Assembly (NCBI GenBank): GCA_005116945.1
Contig: SWDH01000027.1
Location: forward strand, 52,400 to 89,713
Source: Nitrospira sp.
Lineage (GTDB): Bacteria; Nitrospirota; Nitrospiria; Nitrospirales; Nitrospiraceae
Length of the DNA: 37,314 nucleotides
Reading direction: 5' to 3'
The translations under genes and the position numbers were made by a program. A model generated the notes under the pieces. It did not search any database. It was not told the origin of the DNA and was given only the letters and a program-made list of their open reading frames with translations. Shown in pieces: positions 16,323 through 25,555 of the stretch. Numbering within the stretch: the stretch's first letter is position 1; every line of letters begins with the position of its first letter.

Positions 16323-18017
16323 GCTAGCAGAAGGAGGTGTGGCCAGATAGCCGGCATAACGATCAGAGAGGAAAAGAGGATCTTCACCTCCGATTTCCGC
16401 AATGTGGTATTTGCGGTCAATCACAATGTAGTTCGCGCCAAAGCGGAGGGCTGTTTGACTTAACTGTGCGAGCGATTGGTTGCGGTACCCCGCCACAGCA
16501 TCATCTTTGCTTTCAACTTTTCGACCTGCCACTTCTTCCACTCGTTTGTGCCATGCTATCAGTTCCCTCGGCTTGATGGGTGTCGACTTCCAGTCAACCA
16601 CGATTGCACGAGCGCCCAAAAGGCGAAACTCTCCCAATTCCGGAGGAATCAAGAAGTTGCTATTGATGGGTGACCTCTGTGCCCACTGATAGAGCGTACC
16701 TTCCTCGCCTATTGCCTGAGCGCTAAACAAAGTCGATCTGCTGTAAGCAGCACTGACACGACCAGGCAAGTAAGAAAAGAGGATCCCAACTGCGGCCACT
16801 GCAAAGATCGATGCCGAAATGCCAACAGTGGATGGTTTATACTTCATGAACATGGCAAGCCCTACGGTCAGCACGCTCATGCTCAGAATGGTCATAATAG
16901 GATACGAGAGTATCTGATAGTTGTGTAGGTGCCCACGCAAGACCAGCATGCTACCTAGCGCGATCAAGACACGTGGCGCAGGGTTGTTCCGGTCAAACAG
17001 GGATAGAGTGCCGCTGGTGACACGCACAGCAAAACTTGCGACTGCCACTTGACTTATGATGACGCCAAAGGGTGCCAAGCGCCAAAAGTACAGTTGCGAG
17101 ATCGTGGGGACAAAAACAAATGTGGTCAGTACCGTGGCACCGATCACGCTGGCGGCAATGCTGCCCAACAGGGCCAGCAGTGGCACACGTACCGTCCGAA
17201 CCTCAATGGTGAGTGCTGCACCAAGACCTGCAAGCAACCATCCGCTCCACGCCCAAAAATCCATCAAATAAGTTTCTGGCACGTAATGGTGCGGTGCGCG
17301 GATTTGCTGGAAGATGGTGCGAGCTGCCGCTGAACCCTCTCCACTAGACATCGCCAAGATAAGCGGCAGGTCGAACACCAGAATAAGCAGGCTTGGAACC
17401 AACTGACCAGCCAATCGACGTACTAATGCATCGCGGCCAAGGGCAAGATTCGCCAAGCCAAATATTCCGATGCCGAGGATCAGAAAGTTGGCGTGGAAGA
17501 CGCCTCCAAGTGCAAGGAAAACCCCTGAGAGCTGAACTCGCCCACTTAAGAACCACAGTATGGACACAAGCCAAGCCACTGATGCTACCACGGATGGCTG
17601 CAAACCCTCTTCAAATAAATACGACATTCCTACCGTTCGCGTGCGATCTATCATCACAAACAGCAAAACAATGAAGAACGCAACTACGCTCCCCTGTTGG
17701 GTATACGCTCGCGTGATACGGTAGATCACAAACATGCCGGCGGTGACCAAGACCAAGTTCAGGATGGCAGACCACCACGCTACCGAGCCCAGTGCGTACG
17801 TGAGCCACACAATCCATTCAAATCGGGCATGGTAGGGGGTTGTTTCCTGCACGAGCCAATCGTGGGCCAGGAAATCCGGGAACAGGTGATTGAGCGCATG
17901 GGGGAGGTACGTCGCTTGATTACCGACATTGCCGTAGGAAAAACCAAAAGAGAATGCGACAAGCAACGCCATGGCGAAGGCCATGACATCGCCCCAAGGA
18001 AGCTTTTTTGCCTTCAT
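16320..18017 (-). CDS. Large polytopic membrane protein, GtrC-type glycosyltransferase candidate
   Basis: I place the start at the ATG at 18017, which overlaps the stop of the gtrA-like gene as ATGA, giving 565 residues. A longer reading to 18089 is possible but lies within the preceding gene. The protein has about ten or more hydrophobic spans over residues 10-440, then a soluble C-terminal domain with FLIPPELGEFRLLGARAIVVDWKS and ANYIVIDRKYH, a layout seen in GT-C and DUF6798-like membrane proteins. An early acidic site (FPDFLAHDWLVQE) lies in the first long loop, where GT-C enzymes hold catalytic acids. As the third gene of a gtrB-gtrA pair, it is the candidate enzyme that moves a lipid-linked sugar onto a surface glycan. 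The gene ends at the TAG that begins element copy 3. Confidence 0.72.
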   Translation of the reverse strand: MKAKKLPWGDVMAFAMALLVAFSFGFSYGNVGNQATYLPHALNHLFPDFLAHDWLVQETTPYHARFEWIVWLTYALGSVAWWSAILNLVLVTAGMFVIYRITRAYTQQGSVVAFFIVLLFVMIDRTRTVGMSYLFEEGLQPSVVASVAWLVSILWFLSGRVQLSGVFLALGGVFHANFLILGIGIFGLANLALGRDALVRRLAGQLVPSLLILVFDLPLILAMSSGEGSAAARTIFQQIRAPHHYVPETYLMDFWAWSGWLLAGLGAALTIEVRTVRVPLLALLGSIAASVIGATVLTTFVFVPTISQLYFWRLAPFGVIISQVAVASFAVRVTSGTLSLFDRNNPAPRVLIALGSMLVLRGHLHNYQILSYPIMTILSMSVLTVGLAMFMKYKPSTVGISASIFAVAAVGILFSYLPGRVSAAYSRSTLFSAQAIGEEGTLYQWAQRSPINSNFLIPPELGEFRLLGARAIVVDWKSTPIKPRELIAWHKRVEEVAGRKVESKDDAVAGYRNQSLAQLSQTALRFGANYIVIDRKYHIAEIGGEDPLFLSDRYAGYLATPPSAS

Positions 18018-18463
18018 AGTGGTGCGAATGCCCAGCATCTCAGCAACAGAAAGTTGAGAATGGTGACGACTGCCATCACTGTAATCCATGCCTGGACTGG
18101 GTCAGTGTCCAGCCCGTCTACGGCAACTCCGATCGCCGCTATACTGAGCAACATCAGGCTTACCTGCACGGCCAAAAAACGACTGCCTTCTCCAATCACC
18201 CTGCCGCGACTGCCGAATACCCATCTTCGATTCCACGCATAACTCCAACAGGTTCCAGCGCCGTATGCAATTGCCTGAGCAAGGCTCGTCATGCCTCCTG
18301 TTTGAGGCAGTAACGCCAGCATGGCCAGATATACGATGAAGGAAATGAGCGCGTTACTCAGACCGACCAAAAGAAATCGAAGAAACCGATACGCACCCCA
18401 GTTACCAGATAACGCCACGCGGATTTGCCGTAGTCTGCTAGCGGCAGGCAGCGGTCTCTTCAT
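18014..18463 (-). CDS. GtrA-family membrane protein (putative lipid-linked sugar flippase)
   Basis: From the ATG at 18463, inside the end of the preceding gene, the product is 149 residues with four membrane spans, the size and topology of GtrA. Family features are FLRFLLVGLSNALISFIVY near the N-terminus and the aromatic CWSYAWNRRWVFGS stretch between spans two and three. GtrA proteins are thought to flip polyprenyl-phosphate-glucose (or another sugar) across the inner membrane. The start overlaps the gtrB-like gene by 26 bases, and its stop overlaps the next ATG by four bases, so the three genes form one tightly coupled operon. Confidence 0.88.
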   Translation of the reverse strand: MKRPLPAASRLRQIRVALSGNWGAYRFLRFLLVGLSNALISFIVYLAMLALLPQTGGMTSLAQAIAYGAGTCWSYAWNRRWVFGSRGRVIGEGSRFLAVQVSLMLLSIAAIGVAVDGLDTDPVQAWITVMAVVTILNFLLLRCWAFAPL

Positions 18464-19544
18464 CGATAACGTAAGCCGGCCGGCGTTGCAGCATGATGTA
18501 GATGAGACCAACATATTCACCTATGACACCAAGAATCACGAATAATACGCCGAACAGAAAAACCAGGAGACCCAGTGTGGAGGCCCACCCCGGCACGGTG
18601 TGCCCCAGGGCATATTGAGAAATGATGTAACACAACGCCGTGAAAGCGAGCGCGCTGGTGACCAATCCCAGCGCAATACCAACCCTAAGCGGCTTCGTGG
18701 AAAACGCGACGATACCACCATGCGCAAAACGCAGCATGCGTTGTAAAGTGTATTTACTATCTCCACGCAGACGGTTCGCAGCTTCGAACTCAATTGTGGT
18801 GGAGGGAAAGTCGAGCCAACTTACTACGCCACGCAGAAATATATCGCTTTGCTGGAAAGCCAATACTTGATCCAGAACACGCCGATCGACTAGGCGGAAG
18901 TCTGATCGACCTTCTTTCATATCTATTTCGGACATGAGGGAAAAGAACCGGTAGAACAGTGCAGAAGATAGCTTTTTGAAGCAACTGGTTTGTGCATTGT
19001 AGTGCCGACGTGTCTCGACTACTGCAACACCCCGCTTCCAAGCCTTGATGAGTTCAGGAATAAGCTCGGGTGGGTGTTGCAGGTCACCGTCCATGCTCAC
19101 AACGGCTTGACCCCGCGCATGGGACAATCCAGCCAGCAAGGCAGCTTGATGCCCGAAATTGCGTGCGAGACGCAATCCACGAAAATGCGGGTGATGTTGG
19201 GCGGCGGCTTTCACAATCCTTGTCCATGTGGCGTCTCTACTACCGTCATCAATTAATAGGACCTCATAGGACTTGCCGAGAATGTTCAGTGTGTTGGCTA
19301 ATCGCTCTACCAAATGGGCGACATTATCCTGTTCATTGAATAGCGGTACGACGACGCTAATGAGTGGTGGGGTGGCTTCGGTAAACGCGCGTTCTGATTG
19401 TTTCGTTCCACCTTTCTCCCACGAACGCATGAGCTCGGACGCTACATCGTTGACGCTCTGATTGCGCGCCACAATCGCCTGTTGAAGTTCTTGTATTATT
19501 GACGATTTCTTCGAGGTTGGTATCTGGTTTGATAAGAGTCCCAT
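18438..19544 (-). CDS. GtrB/ArnC-like polyprenyl-phosphate glycosyltransferase (GT2)
   Basis: The 368-residue protein has an N-terminal extension of about 60 residues, then a GT2 domain: SVVVPLFNEQDNV, LLIDDGSRDATW, MDGDLQHPPELIP (the metal-binding DxD) and the SDFRLVDRRVLD stretch. Two hydrophobic spans end the protein, as in GtrB, DPM1-like and ArnC proteins. It should transfer a sugar from a nucleotide donor to undecaprenyl phosphate on the cytosolic side. The ATG follows AGGAG at a good distance. It is the first gene of the gtr-type operon; the 60-residue extension is longer than usual for GtrB, and its role is unknown. Confidence 0.9.
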   Translation of the reverse strand: MGLLSNQIPTSKKSSIIQELQQAIVARNQSVNDVASELMRSWEKGGTKQSERAFTEATPPLISVVVPLFNEQDNVAHLVERLANTLNILGKSYEVLLIDDGSRDATWTRIVKAAAQHHPHFRGLRLARNFGHQAALLAGLSHARGQAVVSMDGDLQHPPELIPELIKAWKRGVAVVETRRHYNAQTSCFKKLSSALFYRFFSLMSEIDMKEGRSDFRLVDRRVLDQVLAFQQSDIFLRGVVSWLDFPSTTIEFEAANRLRGDSKYTLQRMLRFAHGGIVAFSTKPLRVGIALGLVTSALAFTALCYIISQYALGHTVPGWASTLGLLVFLFGVLFVILGVIGEYVGLIYIMLQRRPAYVIDEETAACR

Positions 19545-20337
19545 GGCGTACTCCTCGCTGGCATAACGTGTACAGATTTTGCGCTGCTCCAGCCAGACTT
19601 GTTATATGTCGACCAATTTATCCGCGATCTGCCCTCTTGTAAGGCAGATACGAATGATCGACACTTCCCCAATCGCTTTCTAAGCGAAAAGGTCGGTAAA
19701 GACGGCGGGCCGTTCAGTGGAATCTATAAGAATAAACCGGGAGGATCAGTCTGTGAGGGGCTCGACGTGTACCTGTGATTTTTTTGGTCTACCATGGCGC
19801 ACATACTGTCACGCTATGCCTCTGTGGGGAGATTAGTCAAGCCAAAACTGCTCACCCTAAAGATTTCTCCTTCAAGATCTGAAGGGGAACAACATTGATT
19901 TCCAATTGGCAGAGTTGACGAGACCATTTCCTTCTCCATCACGTCGATAGCTTTCGCAGCTCTCCGAATGAATTTTTCTAGGCCGACTCCCGAATATGTG
20001 AGGGAGGTTCAAGTCATTCTGCATCCGCTCAATACCGTCTCATCCTGGAACCTCTTAAAGCCTGGTTACGTTGATAATTCGGTCGCGCCTTGAAACGCTG
20101 CCTTGACAATGGATGACTGACTGATCTTTGATGCTGGAAGCACGCAAAGAAAAGTGGCATCCCTTTCGCGGCGCCTGATGCGCAAAACCCTTCTCGTCGC
20201 TAACTTTGGCCAAGCCACACGACTCTAGACCAAACATCCTCACGAGGGTATAATATTGTTGCTTCATGTACTTGATACACTGGATGCGAATCCATGAAGA
20301 GTAAACTCACCTGCCCATTGCTCAAGAGACGTGGCAC
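19545..20337. other. Long intergenic region between divergent genes
   Basis: These 793 bases separate the gtr operon from the DCC gene and should carry the promoters of both. It is more AT-rich than the flanking genes. I find no ORF with coding character, no tRNA-like fold and no repeat element. A gene remnant too decayed to recognise is possible. Confidence 0.5.
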
Positions 20338-20772
20338 ATGAAACGGGAACTTGATCCAAAATCCCATGAGTGGGCCAGGCATGAGCGGGTTATTGTGTTT
20401 GATGGGATCTGCAATTGGTGTAACGCCTGGATAAATTTCGCAATCGATCACGACCCTCAGGAGAAATTCAAGCTTGGGACGCTTCAGTCGAAACACGCAA
20501 AACAGATTCTTCAAGAGCTTGAACTTTCAACAGAAGACTTCGAGACCTTTCTCCTTCTTGAGCGAACCCGTGTGTTTACGAAATCCACGGCTGCCCTGAG
20601 AATCGCGAGACACTTATCCGGTCTCTGGCCATTGCTCTACCTCTTCATTCTCATTCCTCGCCCTCTTCGTGATGCCATCTACGATATCATTGCCCGCAAT
20701 CGATATAAGTTGATGGGCAAAGCCGAGACATGCCGCGTCCCGACCCCCAACGAGCGCGCACGGTTTATTTGA
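20338..20772 (+). CDS. DCC-family thiol-disulfide oxidoreductase (DUF393)
   Basis: The 144-residue protein carries the family signature FDGICNWCN, with the CxxC redox pair at Cys25 and Cys28 directly after the first beta strand. Downstream, GTLQSKHAKQIL, LLLERTRVFTKSTAALRI and PRPLRDAIYDIIARNRY match the thioredoxin-like DCC (DUF393) fold. Such proteins probably act in cytosolic thiol-disulfide exchange, but no substrate is known. The ATG has only a weak upstream purine run. It lies upstream of the ABM-fold gene in the same direction; the 168-base gap leaves co-transcription uncertain. Confidence 0.88.
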   Translation: MKRELDPKSHEWARHERVIVFDGICNWCNAWINFAIDHDPQEKFKLGTLQSKHAKQILQELELSTEDFETFLLLERTRVFTKSTAALRIARHLSGLWPLLYLFILIPRPLRDAIYDIIARNRYKLMGKAETCRVPTPNERARFI

Positions 20773-20940
20773 CTCCTCCCCTAGGGAGAATCCACGCCCC
20801 CTCACCTTCAGAATGATGAATCCGCTTCCGAGTTTGCAGTGGATTTACCGGAGAAGAAGCACACCTCCTTTCCGTATGAGGCTCAAATAGCCCGCCAATG
20901 GACCCACGTCTCATCGCATGATGAAAAGGAGAATAACACG

Positions 20941-21240
20941 ATGTCGAATGTGTCTTTGCGAGTGATCGCCCGCGTTGCGGCCAAGGCCGACCGCGTGGAG
21001 CAGGTTCGCACCATACTCATGGGAGTCGTCGCGCCAACCCGCAGAGAGCCAGGCTGCCTCAGCTATCAGCTACTGCAGAACCAGGCAGACCCGACCGACT
21101 TTACGTTTATCGAAGAATGGGCAAGCGCCGCAGCAGAGCTATCCCATTTTGCGACCCCACATATCTCGGGCGCGCTGCAACAATTACCAGGACTGCTCAC
21201 CGCGGAGCCGGATGTCCGTCGCTACACAGTATTGAAGTGA
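20941..21240 (+). CDS. ABM-domain protein (quinol monooxygenase/YgiN type)
   Basis: I use the ATG at 20941, which follows AAAAGGAG at a proper spacing; a longer frame from 20839 lacks this. The 99-residue product is a single antibiotic-biosynthesis-monooxygenase domain, a dimeric ferredoxin-like fold: LRVIARVAAKADRVEQVRTI, then TRREPGCLSYQLLQN and FTFIEEWASAAAELSHFATP. Members oxidise quinols or related aromatics without cofactor, or detoxify reactive metabolites; which applies here is unknown. The neighbouring DCC oxidoreductase would fit a redox-stress setting, which is only a guess. Confidence 0.9.
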   Translation: MSNVSLRVIARVAAKADRVEQVRTILMGVVAPTRREPGCLSYQLLQNQADPTDFTFIEEWASAAAELSHFATPHISGALQQLPGLLTAEPDVRRYTVLK

Positions 21241-21464
21241 TTCCTCGTGGTCGAGCAGCGCACGACACAGACCGTACGGGAAAAGCGGGGCCGCCAGGAG
21301 TCCTGCTGTCTCACCATTTCATATACAACGCATGGAGGTCCAGGATTTGTCCCCACTCATCCTTAACCCTATACTATTCCACGCTCTTCACTTCACGCAG
21401 CCATAGACCCGCCAGGCCAGACAACGTAGAATGACGTCGTGTCGTCACTGCCTGGGGAAATACA

Positions 21465-21731
21465 ATGGAAGAAGCTCCCCCCGTCGAAATGATGGAAATT
21501 CTCGTCTGCGCGAGCGGCGTGGTGTATGGCGCCGTGTTAGCCTACGGCCTCAGACAAGAGTGGCGCTGGATCACCGATCCGCCAGAGTGGACATCGGTCA
21601 TCTACTTTCCCACAGTGGTCAAGATGATTTGGGGGCCCACACATGTTCGAACCTTTGCCTACTTGACGGCCTACGGCTCGTTCGCCATGAGTCTATTTTG
21701 TCTAGCCCAGGCAGTGGTTGCGGCCTTCTAA
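21465..21731 (+). CDS. Small two-span membrane protein, unknown function
   Basis: The 88-residue product has one hydrophobic segment near residues 9-28 (MEILVCASGVVYGAVLAYGL) and a second at about 66-88 (LTAYGSFAMSLFCLAQAVVAA), joined by a Trp-rich loop. Codon choice and the even hydrophobic pattern make it look real, and GGGGA lies seven bases before the ATG. No family comes to mind. It precedes the symporter gene by 150 bases in the same direction. Confidence 0.6.
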   Translation: MEEAPPVEMMEILVCASGVVYGAVLAYGLRQEWRWITDPPEWTSVIYFPTVVKMIWGPTHVRTFAYLTAYGSFAMSLFCLAQAVVAAF

Positions 21732-21881
21732 CCTGCACAACACTCATACCTTAGCTGATGGGGCATCCCATCATTGTTCAGGATAAGAGGCATCGCGGAG
21801 AATCTTATGTTGACCTTGCACAGACACTTCGCTGTGACAGAACCTCACTAGCTTGGTGCCCCCACTCTCAGTACGGCCTCT

Positions 21882-23288
21882 ATGGAACACACGAATACCC
21901 CTCAAAGGAAAACCCGACTCCCACTGTATATTCTCGTTGGCCTCTTTGCCGGTGTCCTGTTGGGCATCGTATTACATACGAACTATCTGGCAGATGACAA
22001 TACTGCCCTGCAAACCTTCGAGCGTGAGGTACAAGAAATCGCAAGTCAACTATCGCGAGAATCCGATAGCAGCGCACGCCTCTTATTGGAGCAACAACAC
22101 AAAGAGTTGTCTCAACAACATACTGCGGCACTGGCTACGCGCGACAAGAAGGTCGAACCGTTTTCGCTTCTCGCGGATATTTTTCTCAGGCTGATTAAAA
22201 TGATCGTCGCGCCGCTGGTATTCACGACACTGGTCGTCGGTGTGGCAAAGCTTGGTGACATCAATTCTGTGGGACGGATCGGAGGAAAAACCTTAGCGTG
22301 GTTTCTCGGTGCATCCTTCATGAGTCTCTTGCTTGGCATGATCATGGTCAATGTCTTGAAGCCGGGAGCCGCCATGAATCTGCCGCTTCCAGATCTCCAT
22401 GAACATCTCGATATCGAGCGGAGCGATTTTTCGCTGAAAAGTTTCCTGTACCATGTGTTTCCTTCCAGCGTCATCGACGCGATGGCCAAGAATGAAATCC
22501 TGCAAATCGTCGTATTTTCGTTATTATTCGGGGTCGCAACCGCCGCCCTCGGCGAACGAGGCCACGTGATCATTCATTTTTTCGATACGGTTGCACAGGT
22601 CATCTTGAAAATGACGGGATATGTGATGAGTCTTGCGCCCTTCGCAGTATTCGGCGCGATGACCGCCATCGTTGCGAAGCAAGGGCCAGGCATCTTACAC
22701 ACCTATTTGACGTTCATCAGTGAATTCTACGTGAGTCTGTTCCTGCTCTGGTCGGCACTGATCCTCGCGGGATTTTTGGTCATCGGCACACGAGTGCTCT
22801 CGTTAATGCGGCAGGTCAAGGAACCGATCCTCTTGGCCTTTTCCACGTCGAGCAGCGAAGCGGCGTTTCCAAAAACGATGGAGGAGTTGGGCAAATTCGG
22901 CTGCAAGGGTAACGTCGTCAGCTTCGTGCTGCCACTGGGATATTCCTTCAACCTGGATGGCAGCATGATGTACATGACATTTGCTTCGCTGTTTATTGCC
23001 CAGTCCTATGGCATGGATCTCTCGCTTCCGACTCAGCTCAGCATGCTATTGGTCCTGATGCTGACCAGTAAAGGCATTGCAGGTGTGCCCAGAGCCTCGT
23101 TAGTCGTCATTGCAGGAACCTTGGCCACATTCAATATTCCTGAAGCAGGTCTGGCCTTACTCTTGGGGATCGACCCTCTCCTGGATATGGGTCGTAGCGC
23201 AACCAATGTCGTGGGGAATAGCATTGCAACCGCGGTCGTCAGCAAATGGGAAGGGGCATTGGGTCACGGAGGTCCGCAATCGTCTTAA
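21882..23288 (+). CDS. Dicarboxylate/amino acid:cation symporter (DAACS, GltP/DctA type)
   Basis: This 468-residue secondary transporter moves C4-dicarboxylates or acidic amino acids with Na+ or H+. Family landmarks are LIKMIVAPLVFTTLVVGVA, the serine-rich hairpin STSSSEAAFPKTMEELG, the LPLGYSFNLDGSMMYMT substrate region and the ITRASLVV-like stretch, here VPRASLVVIAG. The late DPLLDMGRSATNVVGNSIAT is also characteristic. Between the first two spans lies an insert of about 60 residues rich in Glu, Gln and Ser that looks like a coiled coil outside the membrane; the classical GltP and DctA lack this. The substrate cannot be assigned. No strong ribosome site precedes the ATG. Confidence 0.92.
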   Translation: MEHTNTPQRKTRLPLYILVGLFAGVLLGIVLHTNYLADDNTALQTFEREVQEIASQLSRESDSSARLLLEQQHKELSQQHTAALATRDKKVEPFSLLADIFLRLIKMIVAPLVFTTLVVGVAKLGDINSVGRIGGKTLAWFLGASFMSLLLGMIMVNVLKPGAAMNLPLPDLHEHLDIERSDFSLKSFLYHVFPSSVIDAMAKNEILQIVVFSLLFGVATAALGERGHVIIHFFDTVAQVILKMTGYVMSLAPFAVFGAMTAIVAKQGPGILHTYLTFISEFYVSLFLLWSALILAGFLVIGTRVLSLMRQVKEPILLAFSTSSSEAAFPKTMEELGKFGCKGNVVSFVLPLGYSFNLDGSMMYMTFASLFIAQSYGMDLSLPTQLSMLLVLMLTSKGIAGVPRASLVVIAGTLATFNIPEAGLALLLGIDPLLDMGRSATNVVGNSIATAVVSKWEGALGHGGPQSS

Positions 23289-23479
23289 ATTTGCTCGCAT
23301 CCCCTGCTCGCCACAGACGCGGAGGGCGCTCCGGATCACCAATTTCTCAACACATCGAACTGCTGGTTTGTTTACGCTATCTGGTCTATCCTGTTCAGAC
23401 GGGGTCATGCATGAGAAAGACAACACAACCGCTCTCACCCCAGAACCATTCTGACGCCACACACAACACCGGTGTCCCC

Positions 23480-24205
23480 ATGCATCTCTCAATTATTATT
23501 CCAGCTTTTAATGAAGAACGCCTCATCACACGTTGTCTTCAGTCTATCGCGACGTCACTTGCCACACACTTCAAGCCTGGTTTTACATCAGAAACTATTG
23601 TGGTCGATAATAATTCGACCGACAACACGGCCAATCTCGCCAGAGAAACAGGCGCGCACGTGGTGTTTGAGCCGATCAATCAAATCGGCCGAGCGCGGAA
23701 TGCCGGGGCAGCGGCCGCAACAGGCGATTGGTTGCTCTTTCTGGACGCTGACAGTGTGCTCAATCCAGAACTATTTGCCGATATTGTACGGTTAATGGAA
23801 GAGGGCAAGAGCGTGGGCTGCGGCAGCACCATCTGCATGCATGGACTGCCTTGGTGGGCGACCCTGACCTTACAATTATGGACGAGTACGTCGATTCTCT
23901 TTCGCTTGGCTGCGGGAGCACTCATCGTGTGTCGTCGCGATGCGTTTCGCGATGTCGGCGGGTTCAATCAAACCGTCTACGCGGCTGAAGAAATTGGCCT
24001 CAGCGTTGCGCTCAAACAGTGGGGAAAGCCACGAGGTCTTCAATTCGTGATCTTGAGAGCGCATCCACTGGAATCATCAGCGCGTAAAGTGGTTCTCTAC
24101 TCTCCGAGAGAGATTGCCGGTCAAATCTTGCGGGTTATTTTCCTTCCACGTCGAACCTTGCAAGATAAGAAGCATTTATCGGTGTGGTATGACGGGCGTC
24201 GTTGA
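23480..24205 (+). CDS. Family 2 glycosyltransferase
   Basis: From the ATG at 23480 the product is 241 residues and starts directly at the first GT2 strand (LSIIIPAFNEERL). The UDP-binding VVDNNSTDNTANLA and the metal-binding FLDADSVL follow, and the acceptor region has AGALIVCRRDAFRDVGGF and YAAEEIGLSVALK, so the GT-A fold is complete. An in-frame ATG at 23411 would add 23 polar residues. There is no membrane anchor beyond a hydrophobic patch around residues 125-150. Donor and acceptor are unknown. It stands apart from the gtr operon and probably has a separate role. Confidence 0.85.
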   Translation: MHLSIIIPAFNEERLITRCLQSIATSLATHFKPGFTSETIVVDNNSTDNTANLARETGAHVVFEPINQIGRARNAGAAAATGDWLLFLDADSVLNPELFADIVRLMEEGKSVGCGSTICMHGLPWWATLTLQLWTSTSILFRLAAGALIVCRRDAFRDVGGFNQTVYAAEEIGLSVALKQWGKPRGLQFVILRAHPLESSARKVVLYSPREIAGQILRVIFLPRRTLQDKKHLSVWYDGRR

Positions 24206-24529
24206 ATCGATGCCCGATTGCTCTGACACCCTGCGCCAGGTTTGAGAACCCGGCATGTCTTGGCATGTGGCAGATATCTGATCCACCACGCGTCCTCTCG
24301 TCTGCCTGGTTCCATAACAGATGCCTTCACGGCTATGATGGCTTGACTGAGCCGTCGCTCTGCGCGTAGCATGACCTACAAGACGTTTCAGCCACGCTGA
24401 CTGTCTCATCCCTCGCGCGTCATTGTCCTTCTCAACGCGACCGATTCTCCAGTCTCCGCCGCTCCAACGCCGGTAGCACATTCCGGACGCACTCCCGAAA
24501 CAGTCACACCGCGGCAATGAGGTATTCAC
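24206..24529. other. Intergenic region without a supported gene
   Basis: This 324-base gap between two plus-strand genes holds only an open frame on the other strand (24176-24529) whose arginine-rich composition looks non-coding. I see no terminator with a T-run and no repeat element. Confidence 0.45.
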
Positions 24530-24775
24530 ATGGCAACGCAGAGGCCCATTTCCATCCGTATTCTCGAGCTACTCCAAGACTCCAAGGAGTGCGAATTCGA
24601 TGCCTTAGTGGCCCGCGCTCCTGAATTCAACGTCAGCGATATCTATCAGGAGATCTCTCGCTTAGGCCGGGAAGGCAAGGTGATTCTCAGGCGGGGCGTG
24701 GGAGTTTTCACCATCAGACAAGCAACGGCCGTCAGCCATGCACCACAGACCATAACCAGCCCCCCTCACGTCTGA
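24530..24775 (+). CDS. Small winged-helix-like protein
   Basis: The 81-residue protein reads as one small wHTH domain: helix ISIRILELLQD, helix FDALVARAPE, recognition-type helix NVSDIYQEISRLGREG, then a short wing KVILRRGVGVFTIRQ. This is the size and order of minimal winged-helix domains, such as those that bind DNA or act as protein adaptors. A TGAGGT run precedes the ATG. The last fifteen residues are probably disordered. No partner domain is present and the target is unknown. Confidence 0.7.
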   Translation: MATQRPISIRILELLQDSKECEFDALVARAPEFNVSDIYQEISRLGREGKVILRRGVGVFTIRQATAVSHAPQTITSPPHV

Positions 24776-24928
24776 AGCTGATAAGAAGAGAATCCTGGGT
24801 CGACGCCAAGATATTGGGGTGGACCAGGCTGCGCCAAGAACGTATAATTCCCTCCAGTTCTTCACTGCCACGATATCGCTTCAACCGTAGATGAAACAAT
24901 CGCTGCACGTACCGACGGAGCTATTCTC

Positions 24929-25555
24929 ATGAGGACTCCTAGGCTCAGAGAGTTCAGCCGCCTAGCCGCCCTTGTGCTTTCACTCGTCTGTCTCACCACG
25001 CCTGCATGGGCGGACTTCAAATCCGGCGAAAAGGCCTATCAGCGCAACAACTACGGCGCGGCGTTGCATGAGTGGCAACCGCTGGCGAAGCAAGGACAGG
25101 CTGCTGCCCAATATCAACTCGGTCTGCTCTATGCGAATGGCCAGGGTGTGCCAAAGGACGATGCCCAAGCTCGGCAGTGGTTTGAGAAAGCGGCCAATCA
25201 AGGACATGCGCTCGCCCAAGTCAACCTAGCGAGTTTGTATGATTATGCTCGTGGAGGGTCGCAGGATTTCAGGATGGCGGTGAAATGGTATCTTCGAGCC
25301 GCCAATCAAGGCAATGACCTAGCACAACAAAGACTGGGCCTCCTGTACGAGCGTGGGGACGGCGTGCCAAAAGACTTTGTCCAAGCCTATATGTGGTATA
25401 AGCTTGGAACAGCGAAGGGAGTAACGCCAGGCGCCATACGGAGGGATGATTTGGCCTCACAAATGACCTCAGACCAGCTTGCCGCGGCGAAAAAACTGGC
25501 GCGGGAATGGCAGCCAAAACCCCTGGAGTCACGCTCCTCTCAGACACGGCCATAG
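24929..25555 (+). CDS. Exported Sel1-repeat protein
   Basis: The 208-residue protein has a signal peptide ending near TPAWA (about residue 28) followed by four Sel1-like (TPR-type) helical repeats, each with the AQYQLGLLYANGQGVPKD style consensus; other units contain AQVNLASLYDYARG and AQQRLGLLYERGDGVPKD. Such repeats form protein-binding solenoids, so a periplasmic scaffold or adaptor is likely. The C-terminal part from DFVQAYMWYKLG to the end is strongly similar to that of the Sel1 gene at 26714. The ATG follows CGGAG. Confidence 0.88.
   Translation: MRTPRLREFSRLAALVLSLVCLTTPAWADFKSGEKAYQRNNYGAALHEWQPLAKQGQAAAQYQLGLLYANGQGVPKDDAQARQWFEKAANQGHALAQVNLASLYDYARGGSQDFRMAVKWYLRAANQGNDLAQQRLGLLYERGDGVPKDFVQAYMWYKLGTAKGVTPGAIRRDDLASQMTSDQLAAAKKLAREWQPKPLESRSSQTRP

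Noticed and set aside
20200-20514. Minus-strand frame antisense to the DCC gene
   Set aside because: Opposite a gene with the diagnostic FDGICNWC motif; no motif of its own.
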